From Raffaelea ambrosiae (taxonomy: Eukaryota > Ascomycota > Sordariomycetes > Ophiostomatales > Ophiostomataceae), in contig PCDI01000005.1 in assembly GCA_002778195.1 (NCBI GenBank), positions 897,075 to 961,074 on the forward strand: a stretch of 64,000 nucleotides of DNA. Direction: 5' to 3'. Shown here piece by piece: positions 9,581-21,621 of the stretch. Numbering within the stretch: position 1 is the first letter of the stretch; the number at the start of each line of letters is the position of its first letter. Under the pieces are notes generated by a model. It searched no databases. It worked only from the letters and a program-made list of their open reading frames with translations, and was not told the DNA's origin. Position numbers and translations under genes: made by a program.

Positions 9581-12500
9581 GTCAACAAACAGGACGCACC
9601 GGGATGCAGTACTCGTATGGCCAGGCAGAGCAGCCGGCAGGCAACCTCTCTTTTTTTTCTCTCGTTCCTCGCTTTTCGGCCCCTTGGCTAGCTAGCCAGC
9701 TGTGGAGTTGGCCGCCGTGCTGTGGGTTTTGCGGACCTGCTCGACGTGGCTCGAGTGCGGCAGAAAGGAGAATAGGCAAGGTTGATGGGCAAGCTAGACC
9801 AGTCCGCCATGCAGGGAGACGCCAGGGAGAGACGAGAGACTCGGGGAGAGACAGGAAGAGCCCAAACCGACAGGCGAGACAAAAAAAAAATATATAGTAG
9901 CAGGGTCGTATGCGCTGGTGGCGGCCCAGGCTCGAGGGCGGCAGGGGAACGGTGACCCAGTGAAGAATGTAACCAGAGGAACATCTGAAAATACACAGCA
10001 AAAATAAAAATGGCGGCTTTGGTTGCGAATGGATGGGTGAGCAGCTAACTACTGTGTAGCCAGCAGCCAGAAACCCACAAGAGGGGGGAAGAACAGCGGT
10101 CGATCCACTCAGTTCTAGTCCACCCACCAAAACCACCCCGGCCTAGTGAAGTATGCGTGCTCCTTGGCTGGCCTCGTTCCCCTGGCTGACCCTCTGGCCG
10201 GGTCCGCTCCCCGTTTCGACCCTCTCGACGGAGTGGGCGCTTTGGTTCGTGATAGACAAATCAAGAGAGGCAGAAAGCAGTTTTGCCTTTCGTCTTACCA
10301 AACAGAAAAGTCGAGAGACGTCAACGACCCCCCCAAAAAGGAAAAATAAAAATAAAATAAGAACATATATCATAAAAAAATTTTAAAAATAAAAAACAAA
10401 ACACTTTTTTTTCTGCCCCGGGAGGGTCTGTGCAGTGCTGCAGTGGGGTAAAAAAAAAGGCAAGGGAAGGGGGAAACTGCATGCGCGAGGAAGGAGCATG
10501 CCGGTGGGTACCTGCCGTGCGTGAGCAGCTTCACGGGTTGGGGACGAGGCCAGGGCCCGCAGGACAAAACGGGCAACCACGACTGAACAACTGTTACGAC
10601 GCCACTATATAGAATGGAAATATTGAGGTCATACAGGGAAACATGAGCCAACGCCGTGGCACTTTTGTGTGTGTGTGTGTGTGTTCTTTTCGAGCCTGCC
10701 AAACACAGCCTTGGCAAAACGGTGGTCTCGGCTATTCATCTGCTATGGAAATATATGGGATGACTAGTAGGATACTATGGGATTGCTAGTTATGCCACAT
10801 AGTATCTTACACCAGCTGCAGTCTGCCAGACCGGAGCGGCCTGAAAGAAAACGTTCGCCGGGCCTGCGAAAACGTCCCTCGCACCAGGAACCATGGCCGG
10901 TGCTCAGCACAGAGAGGATTTACTACACATCCCTTCGCTACAGTAACCGAACGCACTTTGATCTCCCAAGCTGCCCCTGAACCAACCAAAGCGCCGGCGT
11001 GTCACGAGATGGGACCGGCCGAGATTTTCGTGCCAGCCTGCTGTCCAAAGCCATGATGTGCGAGCAGAACCAAAGAAGCCCTCCCCCCCCCTTGTCCACT
11101 CTATTTTAGGGCGGGAGTGAGCACTGCGAGGGGGCGCGAGCTAGCCTGGAAAGGGGGGGGGGGTGCCAGATCTGGTGTCTCTTGGCTAGCACCTTCGTTG
11201 TGGCCTTGTAACGTGTGGTACCTTGCTCTAGTGAGAGAGGAGAGAAGCACGGCGGCGGCGGCGCCGGCATAGCTAGCGGTGGGTGGGCTCGATGGGTGAC
11301 GAGGAAACCCCGTTTTAGGTAATCATTGGCTGTCGGTTTTACATGTCTCTGACCAGCCAGATACGAAGGTACTACGAGTCTGTAAGACGATACCCTAGTA
11401 CGATGCAGAGGTACCTCCAGATGTGGCCGATGTACGAGCCCGATACGCAAGAAACGACTGGAATCCCCCGTAATTGGATCGTCCACTATTTTGCGCTGCC
11501 ACTACTGCAGTCACTTAAGAAGAAGGTCGGCTAGAGAACGGAGAGCGAGGCGAACCTTGCAGCCAAGGGCCGAGTGCCGTGGCCGAGGAGGAGGAGAAGG
11601 ACGACAGCCCAGCAGGCAAAAGGGTCGAGCCGCCTGTGATCAGGGAGACCGTCAGCGACGAGACGAGACAAGAAAGTTAAAAAAAAAGAGGGAACATGGG
11701 GGACACGGGGGACACAAGGAGGGGGGCGGTTGAACAGGGCCATTTGCATGCAGGCAATGCAGGTAAGATATGATGCACGTATCATCATCGTATACTGTAT
11801 GTGCGTAAACAGAGTTCCCTTTCTTCTGGTGCTTCCTGCTTGTTGCTCGGCACACATGGCAGACCCCCCCGAAATTGAAATTGCATCTGCCCAACAAGAT
11901 TCCTGCGGCGCTTCTGCGTCTTTTTTTACAATGCTACCACTTACAGGGATGGCATGGTCTGCGTTTGCCGTCCCTGTCCTTGTCGGAACACGGGCCAGGG
12001 GGGATGCATTTCAGGTTGGGATGGGAGCAGGGCCCAGGAGAGGTCCGGCGGCAAGCGCCATTGTGCTCGTAGCAGCCAACCATTGCTCACTTGTACTCTG
12101 GACCATGGCCATATCCTGCCGTGCTGCTGTCCTTGCCGAAGCGACTGGCTCCACGTATCTGGGAGCATGAGACGACCGGGACCAGGACTTGAGAAGCCTT
12201 CAGAAGCACGCAGGTTGCAGCCAACGATTGGCTGGGAACAGCCGAGCAGCCGTCGAACAAACACAACGAAGAGACCAAGAGCTGGGCGCCGTCAAAATCA
12301 AAAAGAACCTGCCGCAACAGACAGAAAACAGAGAGCGGCATGGCTGTTCGCTTGTCGTCTGTTGCCCCCTCCTCGTTGGCTTGCAGCTTGACAACTATTC
12401 GCCGTTCCCTCCCCTGTCCTGCTTTGCCCAAGAAGAAAGCAATGTGGCCCGAGAAGTGCAGACTCCCCCCCTCCCTCTCCAAATGTTTGGTACCCTACTG

Positions 12501-15338
12501 TGCATTATGCAAGTTCAATCAAAGCAAAAGCAGCCCAAAAAAATAGGCCAGCCTGTAAAACTGCAACATTGCCCACCTGCAGGCTGCGGCTCCCAGGGAG
12601 GCGCAAAAAAAAAAGGGCGCACCAATAGGGCCAAGGGCCAATTTGGCGTAGCCAAAAAAAAAAAACAGACCACCTTGCGGGATGGACGATAGACGCCGCC
12701 CTACGGGAATAAAGGGACTCCTCTCCTTCCTCTTCCACCCACTACCCATGTCAGTATTGGCGATGGATCATGGAGGGCTGCAGTGATACTCTCGTTTGCA
12801 GTCCTGCCCGCCCCCGAAAGAAACAAATGGCCCGAGGCAGAGAAAGGCCAGGTCAAGCTGGATGGGAAAGAACGGGCGAGAAAAGGGACCGCCCCAGCAC
12901 TGGTGGAGAGATCACATGAAACTTTCCCGGTCTGGAACTGGCACGTGTGAAATTTAAAATGACGGCCAATGCAAAACAAAAAAAAGTTCACGGAGAACCA
13001 CGGGAGACAAACACGGCGGGGACCACACGCCCCTAGTTTAAAAGGTGTCCAGCCGATGACGCAGCAGGGAGAGGACGGACGAAGAATGCACGAAGAGGCA
13101 AAGAAGAAAGGGCAAAAGGACGAGGACACGCAGGTAAATACATAGTAAGAAAGAAAGAAAGAAAAAAGACGCCTACAAAAAAAGAAACCATGACTACACA
13201 CAGACATTCAACAAGAAGGAAAGAAAAGAACGCTTACAGAACTTCCTACGAGTACGTACAACAGAACACCTTTGAGGCCTTTCCCCTGTCCTATTGCATT
13301 GCGTGACTTGTTCTCCTTTTTGGGCATGGTGGCATCGACACCTATCCAGCTGTACTCGAATCTTCCTTCGCTTTCGTTTCTTTTTTTCGTTTCTTTTTTT
13401 TGTTTTGTGTTTCCTTTTGTGGGCGTACGGTGTATTCTGTCATTCTCGCATTATTCTTATTTGCTTTTTTGGGCGTCTGATCGACTTGGCTGGCCTGACC
13501 CTGCTGGCTGGTAGGAAGACATTGATAGTGGGATACAACGTCCATAGTACGTTCGCGTATGCTACTCCGAGTATGGTATATCCTTGAAGTAGTCGTAGTA
13601 AGTGACAACAAGTATTAGTCGTGCCTGACACACACACACACACATTCTATCCTCGGCCCTTATGAGGAAACAGGCAAGGTGCCTACACCGACCCTGGTCA
13701 GCTGAAGAGCTGAACAAGCAAAGTGGCATGCTTCTTTGTGAGATAGCTGCAGAGGTACTATCATAGTAGCTTACACCGTACACGGCAATATATGGCGCCC
13801 TGAATTTTGACTGTCTGCTTCACTTGAATCCTAATCGCGATTGATGGCCCGCAGCCGCAAGCCCGCTACTGACCCCCCCCCCCTTTTTTCGTTGCTGTCA
13901 TCTTCTCCGTTATCGTGCTGCAAATGGTCCAGAACGTCTGGGCACCTACCCTTCCTGTCTGTGCGGTATCTCCATATCCTTCTCTCCTTACGGTGTAGTA
14001 TCTTTCTTTTTCTGTTCTGTTTCCGTCTTTCCCCCACGCCCCGGAACTTGGGCGGTGGCCATATATCCCCCGTTTTTTAAAGACCTCTTGTGCTAGCCTC
14101 AATACATAGGATTCCCCAAACCAAAATGGACCATTCTCGCCTGGTTTTGTTGTTATCTCATCTCGTTTGATTCCTCCTTAGTCCCACTGTTATTTATGTT
14201 TGCTTTTGCTCTTCGTCCCTTCTCTTTTCCTAGGCTGTCCTTTGCTGCTTCTCCAGACTACTCGTACTAACTACTACTTGGACTAGCTAGCTTGTTACGA
14301 GTGTTGGTGCCTACCACCGACAAGCCGGACCGGCCGGTTCCATTTCTTTTTCTTCTGTGCTGCGGGTCAACTACTGGTTACCTGGTATGGGGCATTCTCC
14401 TAGAACGGGCACATAAAAACGTGCAAAAGTGTGGTCACCCCTGTCTACTGACGTACTATGTAGAAAGAGGAGAAAAAAGGACAGAGAACGGAACACAAAC
14501 AAAAACGTTCACAGACGGAGCAACGGGTAAGAAACCTTTTTTGCCCCGTTTTGGCCATCGGGGATGCTACGAGGCATGAGCGTTTATCGGTGTAAATTAT
14601 ATATATATATATTTTGGTTTGCCTGCTTCCCCCTTACCATCGTCATTCCAATTCATGTACGACTCAGGGAGAGACGGTGAGAGAGACCGGGGAAAAAAAT
14701 AAAGAATAAATAAAGAATAAAAAAAAAGAGGCCAGAGGCACTGCGACGAGAACAGAGCCTAAATGGCTCCATGTGTCGGGGAACTGGGACGAGGAAAGAT
14801 TAAAGAATGCGGCATGTCAGGGAACCGGACCTTCTCTTCCTGCACGTTCAGACCATATGAGAGAGCGTGTTCGGTGTACGGGCGTACTACAAAAGTATGA
14901 GAGAAAAAAAGTGGATTTGGGTTGAGGATCGTTGGCAGCTCACTCGTTGCGTAGAGAGGGCCATTTCGTTCTTTTGGATGACATTTTGGGGGCAGATGCG
15001 TTGCAACATCCAATTGAGCCACTCGCAAGCATGCAACTGGCTGGACTGGGTTGGTTGGGCTGGTTGGACTGGGCTGAGCCTCCAAATACTAATGTACGAG
15101 CTGCAGAAATAAGGGAGAAACACACACCAAACGAAAAAAAAAAAAAAAAAAAAAAAACCCAAGCCAGCCTCGCATTCTTGGCTGCAGGTGGCTGTCCTTT
15201 TTTTTTGTTGTTTCATTATTGAAATTTGCTACATAGTTGGTATTTTTGCCATGTTCGTCTTGTCTTCTGTTTGGCCGTTTTTCTCTTCCAACCTCATTTC
15301 GTTCCTGCAGCTCGTCGGTTGCAGCACAGCGCAGTCAT

Positions 15339-15378
15339 CTACTACATACATAGTAGTATGTATCTGCAATGCAGATAC
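15339..15378. other. pair of adjacent short inverted repeats
   Basis: CTACTA (15339-15344) pairs with TAGTAG (15351-15356), or alternatively TACATAC with GTATGTA (15343-15349 and 15356-15362). Right beside it GTATCTGCA (15360-15368) and TGCAGATAC (15370-15378) form a perfect 9-bp inverted repeat around one base. No neighbouring gene explains it. Confidence 0.75.
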
Positions 15379-18153
15379 GGGCCTCCGCCGGCCTGCAGCA
15401 GCAGAGCCCATTCTTTAGTTCGTCTGCGTCATCCGTTCTCTCTCTCGTCATCATCCATCGGCACTTCCCCCCCCTCGACGGCTCGAAAGACGAGGCTCGT
15501 TTCGAGTTAACGGAGGAACTACGGATGACCTGTGTCTGACGTGAAGCCGTTCCCACCTCTAGTCCCCCTTTCTCTATGGCGGCGTCGTTGGCTTGGTTGT
15601 ATTTCCCTAATCTTTTTTTATTTTTATTTTTATATTGTTATCTCGAAAGACATTCGTACATATTTTCTTTACGCCCGTGCTGGAAAGATACCAATAGTTT
15701 ACAAAAGCACGGGTCCTTGACATATTGAAGTCAGCCCGTCTTCCTTCGACCTCTTTGTCACTACACGGTGAAAAGGAAAAGAATGCTTCCTAAGGTCATG
15801 TTCTTTCCTCCCCCCCCTCCCCCCCCCCGCGCCCAGTACCTGGTTGCCAGTTGGTGCTGATGGGCGTGATCATCCCAATGTTACGTTGGCAGGGGGGGTC
15901 CGGCGTCTCCATTTTGCGGAGCAAGTTGTCCTAATGGGATATGGGATCGACCTCTGTTAAGGATATTTTCTTCCCCTTCCCTAGCAGCCAGCATATGCAC
16001 GCCGATGGATACAGCGAGCGGCCGAGAGAGGGGGCGCGCGCACCGGCGCCAACCAGCAAAAGGGGGAGAGGAGACCAGAGCAAAATTGTACGAGTAGTTA
16101 CGATGTGAGATAGTTTTGGGCGCAACATCTTGCTCGCACATTCTCGTACACGCAAACACACAGACACGCAGCAGTAGCTCGGCCTGTCAGCTCCGGGTCT
16201 CCACAGGGTCGTACCTCCCAGCCCAAAAGGCGCTGGTTTGGCTGGTTCAACCCCTGTTTTTCTTTTCTTTTTTGTTTCTTTTGCTTTTTTCACTAAAGAG
16301 ACCATGCCCTGTTTGTGTTAGGCCGGCTAGGCTCCAGGCCCTTTTAACTCGTAAAGAGCTTGCAGCTCATGGCAGAGACCACTGGTCCCTGTCCAAGCAA
16401 CGAAGACAGTTGTCAAGATCATAAAACAAACAGTCCCGAACCACAGCGTGGCTTATCTACATACTCGTTGTTGTAACACCGTAATAGCAATACGGAGCGC
16501 CCAAAAATTCCTGGTTCAGTTGGCCCCGACTAGCTACGAGTAGCGCAACGCCTACAAACACGACGGAATGCCGTTCCGGAATGTCGTTTTTGGGGGTCTC
16601 CTCTTCTCATATCGCAATGCAAGGGACGGGCAGGTGCATCTCTTTTGAGACATGCATGACGAGTGATCTCACTCTACACCGTACATAGTGGATGGGATGG
16701 GATAGGGGTGGTGGTTTCTCGGCAGGGCAGAACCCATCTTGCATCATCGGTAGGGAAAGCAAAGAACAAGCCCAAAAAACCTGGGGAGGCAGCCACACCA
16801 GAAGCAGATATGTGAGACGTGTGCCTTCCCTGTCCCGACCAATGGACGCTGGCGAGGCCGCATCAGCTGCAGTTGTCTGACACAGTCTTCCCTCTTTCAG
16901 GCCAGCGTCTTCCTTGGTTCTTTTCCCTTTCCGCGGCTGGAGGGCACAGAACAGGAAGTCGGATAGCAAGCAACGGGGGGGAGGCGCAAGACACGCAGGA
17001 CGAGGGAGTCAGCAACGAGAGGGCAGAAAGGGGAATTCTGTGGCATGATGTTCCCGGGTGTTGCACGTTATTAGTATCTGCACCGGTGATCATTCATTTT
17101 GTTTGTTGTTGTTCTTGTTGCATACATCCCCCCCCCCTTGCTTCATGGGCAGGATGATGTGCCTCGGAACAGAGAGGACGGTGACAAGACGAGAAGAAAA
17201 GAAGAAATACATGGATAAAAATTAAGCCGCCAGCGCCTAAAGGGAGTTGGCCAAGCAACTTTGGGGGGGGGGGGGGTCTGTTTTGCTCGGTATCGGCTTC
17301 GGTAGTGAGGCCGAAAAGGAGGGGAAATAAGACGAGCAAAACGGAGAGACAAGATGGGAAATATTTGTCCGAACGGAACGAAGAAGGAAAGAACGTGGAA
17401 AAGAAACACAAAATCCAAAATCGCCGGTCGGATTTTTTTTTCTTTTCTTTTGCGGGGAGGAACAGTGATGGGCTTGGCTGGCTGGACTTGTGTTCGTGGT
17501 GAGAGTGTGGCGTGCGTGAAGCGCTCCTATGCAAGACACCAACTAAAACAAACCAAGATGATGGATGCACTTCCAAGGCCAGCCCCAGGCCAGCCCCAAA
17601 AGCCCATATCAAGCCTGCAAACCGGTTCTTTTTGTTTGTAATTTCCCAATAGGGGAGGAGCGATCCCCCCAACTAAAAAAAAAAAAAGGTACCAGACTCC
17701 AGCCACAGGAAGGCGCAGATGCCACAAAACCCCCGTACTCGTATGTATCGTATGTATGCCACTCGCCTAAAGTTCGAGAGGCTTTTTTGAAGCGAAGGAT
17801 CAACAAGAAAGTGGAGGAACACCCAAGACAAAGAAGACGGACCAGGACGGCAAGGGGCAACTCAGACAACACCCGCAAAAAAAAAATCAAGCCGGTTGTT
17901 TTGTACGAAAGGACTCTGCATACGAGGAAATACTTGCGTTAGTGGGAGGGGGTGGTCGAGATGGTGATCCGGGGACCGGGGGGAGGGGGGAGGAGGAGGC
18001 GAGATTTGCAGATCGGGTGAGCTCATCTCGTTTACTTAAGTGTGTGTCCTTTGCGGGTTCTTTTCTGGCACAGAGAGAGAGAGAGATAGTGGCCAGATTC
18101 TCAAGCTGAAGGAAGTGAGGCAGACCAAGAGGCAGCGACATGTCATGATACGT

Positions 18154-18392
18154 GGTGTCAAGATGGAAAGACACATTTTGGCAGGTCGTCAGCGGTGTCA
18201 AGTTGGCAAGACACATTTTGGCAGGTCGTCAGCGGTGTCAAGTTGGCAAGACACATTTTGGCAGGTCGTCAGCGGTGTCAAGTCGGAAAGACATCTTTTT
18301 TGGCATGTCATGGGGGGGCGTCAGGTATTAGGAGAGACACATTTTGGCATGTCATCAGCGGTGGCAAGTTGGAAAGACATCTTTCTGACATG
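18154..18392. repeat. 40-bp minisatellite, about six units
   Basis: Units begin GGTGTCAAG at 18154, 18194, 18234 and 18274, exactly 40 bp apart, each carrying GACACATTTTGGCA and ending GTCGTCAGC. The first three are near identical; unit 4 is diverged (GACATC, TTTTTTGG, CATGTCATGG) and two further diverged units follow to about 18392. There are no unique spacers between units. Reading frames stay open through it because the unit lacks stops in some phases. Confidence 0.9.
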
Positions 18393-19185
18393 GACGAACT
18401 AGTATTTTCTTGACTCATGTGGCAGTTCACACCGAAGAGGGGGGAAGAGGCCAGGACGGCAAGACGAGGTTGACAGCCACCTACCCCTTGGCTGGCTCTG
18501 TTGTTCCTCCCGAGGCCAGGGAGAGAGAGCGGGGGGGGATGGCTCAGCAAAGGGAGAACCCAAGACAAGTAAGGAGAAGGCTGTCTCAAGTCCGCGGAAG
18601 AATGTCTGTTCCTACTGTTCCTACCTGTTCACCTGCTCCCGCAGGTTCCTACCTCGCCCTGGCATGGGGCTGTCTATCTTATGCCAGGAACGATGCTTCC
18701 TCACGTCGGCAAACTTTCATGACACAAAGTTCAAGCCGTCTTATTTACTGTGTACGAAGTTCGCCTTCGGTGCTCCCGTGGACCTGCGGCTGGGCCTGAC
18801 TAGCCCAGTCTTTTGGGGGGGGGGTTGGTCCGATCAACTTCGAGATCTGAATAAACGAAACGCCGGGAACAGTTCAACATCCCGTATGAACGAATCAAAG
18901 GAAACGACGAACCCCCCTTTCGAAACGCCCCCCCCCCCCCCCAGAAAAATTGAGGGCACAGGCTCTCTGGTGTTCATTGCGTGCCAGCCATGAGAGAAGA
19001 GTAAGAAACTACTTGTATTAGTGCTGGCTGTTTTTTGTTGCTCCCGATTTGGGGGGTGTTCGTGTGTCGTCGGGAATGGCATCTCAAAGTCCAAGCTTGT
19101 GGTCTAAAGACACGGGCGTATGGGCTATCGAATCGATGGTCCGGGCACGACGAAGATCCCGACAGAAGGGGGTGTCCAAGGAAAG

Positions 19186-19255
19186 TTGCCTTGCCTTGCC
19201 CTGCCTTGCCTTGCCCTGCCTTGCCTTGCCCTGCCTTGCCTTGCCCTGCCTTGCC
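19186..19255. repeat. pentanucleotide array with 15-bp higher-order period
   Basis: Fourteen pentamers, TTGCC or CTGCC. After the first three, the order TTGCC TTGCC CTGCC repeats regularly, so the array has a 15-bp period. Confidence 0.92.
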
Positions 19256-21207
19256 TCGGTCCATTTAAGGCGGCGATCCCAGTGATTTTGTCTTTTTTTT
19301 TGGGGGGGGGGGTGTATCAAACGTAACTTACAACGCCCAGAGCGAGGGCCACTGTCGACCGTCCTTGAGAGTCTCTCAGATGTACGTCAAGCACTGGAAG
19401 GGGCGGAAAGGGGGTGGGCGTGAAGGGCGAGGTTCCGTTCGTAAGCAAACTCACCCAATCCCCAATCCATCCCTGGCCTGCCTCTCGGGTTCCTCGTGTA
19501 CAGACAGCAGTAACCAATCGCATGTGGCACTGCGAACTCACTGGCTAGCCGGGCCTCCAGACCCGGACGATCGTTCTCTCTCGCAACCCCCTAACTACCA
19601 ATATCTCTCTCAAAAAATACACAAGAACCCTCTCTACGGCTCTCTCCTTTTGTACACTTGGACCACCCACCTTCTCAAAGTGGTGCTAGTTGGAGAAGTA
19701 TTGGGGGGAGGGGAGAGAGCCTACGAACCGCATCTTAGCCAACCAGATCGTCGGAACGGCCACTAACTACACCATCAAGGGTCCAGGAAGACAAGGGAAC
19801 ACTTCACAACCAGTCAAATCCCAGAAACGGAACAACGATGCGGCAAAACAATCCCCAAACTCTGCAGGTCGAGTAGTTTTGTTCGTTCGTTCGTTGACGA
19901 TTTGCCGTTTCAAAAAGAAAATAAAATAAAAAAGAACGGTGCAGAAAAGGGCCAGAAATTTGCGGAAGTTCCAAGCTGATGCGACCAGTCCCCCCCCCCT
20001 CCCCCAAAGGAGTTTAACCACCAAACAAATGAGCCAAGTGTCCATGGTTGCGGCATATTCCTCTCCCTACCGTTTTAATGTCTACTTTTTTTTGGTGGCG
20101 CCAACGACATAGTGGCTTTCCCTTGAACTGTGTTGGCTCGTAGTGACTAACAGTCAACTGTCCGGGACGGGCAGCATTTGTTGTTCCAGACGGGGCTGTC
20201 AATCATTTGAATTGCCCAGGGCCTGGAGTCGTTGCTTCGTTGAGGAAGACCGGCTTCGAAGACGCATTGTGTAAAAGTTGTAAACAATTGTTCTGTATTT
20301 ATTTCATAAAAGAGCAGAGAGAAAGTAAAATAAGAGCAGCTAGCTGCTTTCTTCATCCCGCTGGGACGGTGTGCTATCTGATATATAACTATGCGTTTGT
20401 GCTTGTGTGTGTGCCCCCTTTGTGTTGTTGTTTTTTGTCCCCGTCTTTTCGTAATGTGTTTTTTTTTTCTCTGTGCAATTGTAGAGTGCAAGCAACTAAA
20501 CAGTACCAAATAAAGTGAGAAAGAGAGAGTAAATTGAGAAAGGAAAAAATGACGAAAAAAAGAGATAAACTATGTAAAAAGGGAAAAGGAAAACCAAAAG
20601 GAAACGGAAAAAATAAAAAAGGAAAAAAGGAAAAAAATAAAAACAAGGAGATCGTTCACATATGGGTATGTTAAATCCAAAAGTAATGGGGGGTATTTTG
20701 TTTTTCTTTCAGTCCAAACTTTGACCAAAAAAAAAATGTTGTTCATCCAAACTCTTTCCGTGTCATTGCACCGTGACATGATAAATAATTCCCAGTTCCC
20801 CAGATATATCTAAAAGAAAAGAAAAAAAACGGAATGAATAAATAAAGCCAACATGAAAGGGATGTTAGCAACAAGGAAAATAAAAGGGGTTGTTTAATCG
20901 AAGCGAATGTGGTATCTCAAATTGATGTTTGTAGGTTTTTTTTCTGGTCTTGTATCGGTCGGTAGTCATCCATTCTTTCAAGTGAGACGTGATAAGTAAA
21001 AGAAACGATCGTGCGGGAAAGTTGTATGCAAGGAATGCAAAAGAGCAGAACAGACCGTAGCCTGACGTAGTCTGTGTATGTTTCTGTGTTTGTGTGCGTA
21101 TCCGAGTATTCGATATCAAAGAAATCATGCGGCGGAAAAGAAATCAGATGGGAAAGAAACAAAATAAATCACGACGAAAAAAAAAGGGACAATAAATTAG
21201 ATCCGTA

Positions 21208-21516
21208 TTAGATCATGTTGCCCAAGCCTTCGATGGGCGTCATGGGGGTCATCAGGGTCCGCGTCTGCACGGGAGGCGGCGGAGGCGGACGCGAATGATG
21301 CAGAGCCCGCTGCTGGTGCTGATGAGATTGGAGCGCTCCCATGTGGGCAATGTGTTGTTGGAACCGGTGGTGAGACTGCTGCGGCGGTGCCGGAGGCGGG
21401 TGCGACGGCGGCGGGAGTTGAGGTGGCAGGCTAGCAAACTGCTGCATCTGAACGGCCTGCTGATGTTGCTGTTGCATATGAGCGGCCTGCTGTTGTTGTT
21501 GTTGCTGATGCTGCTG

Positions 21517-21567
<51 letters not shown>

Positions 21568-21589
21568 CTGTTGCTGCTGTTGCTGCTGT

Positions 21590-21621
<32 letters not shown>

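Larger units (their letters stand above)
7941..21207. other. 13.3-kb gene-free region, rich in simple repeats
   Basis: I found no frame with family motifs, no run of frames joined by splice sites, and no tRNA or 5S rRNA pattern. Frames longer than 100 codons here follow simple repeats or pyrimidine tracts. The first part (about 8.5-9.6 kb) is purine-rich on the + strand, hence pyrimidine-rich in the sense of the PHD gene, as is usual for fungal promoters and leaders. The region holds several minisatellites (listed separately), long homopolymers and scattered TACGAGTA octamers. Long leaders, regulatory DNA or noncoding RNAs could be present but cannot be shown. Confidence 0.6.

Noticed and set aside
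9010..9897. 295-codon plus-strand frame through the heptamer array
   Set aside because: Open only because the 7-bp unit lacks stops; coded sequence is a simple repeat plus Arg-rich filler.
18154..18392. CRISPR-like array of regular repeats
   Set aside because: The 40-bp units abut directly with no unique spacers, there are no cas genes and the genome is eukaryotic; it is a minisatellite.
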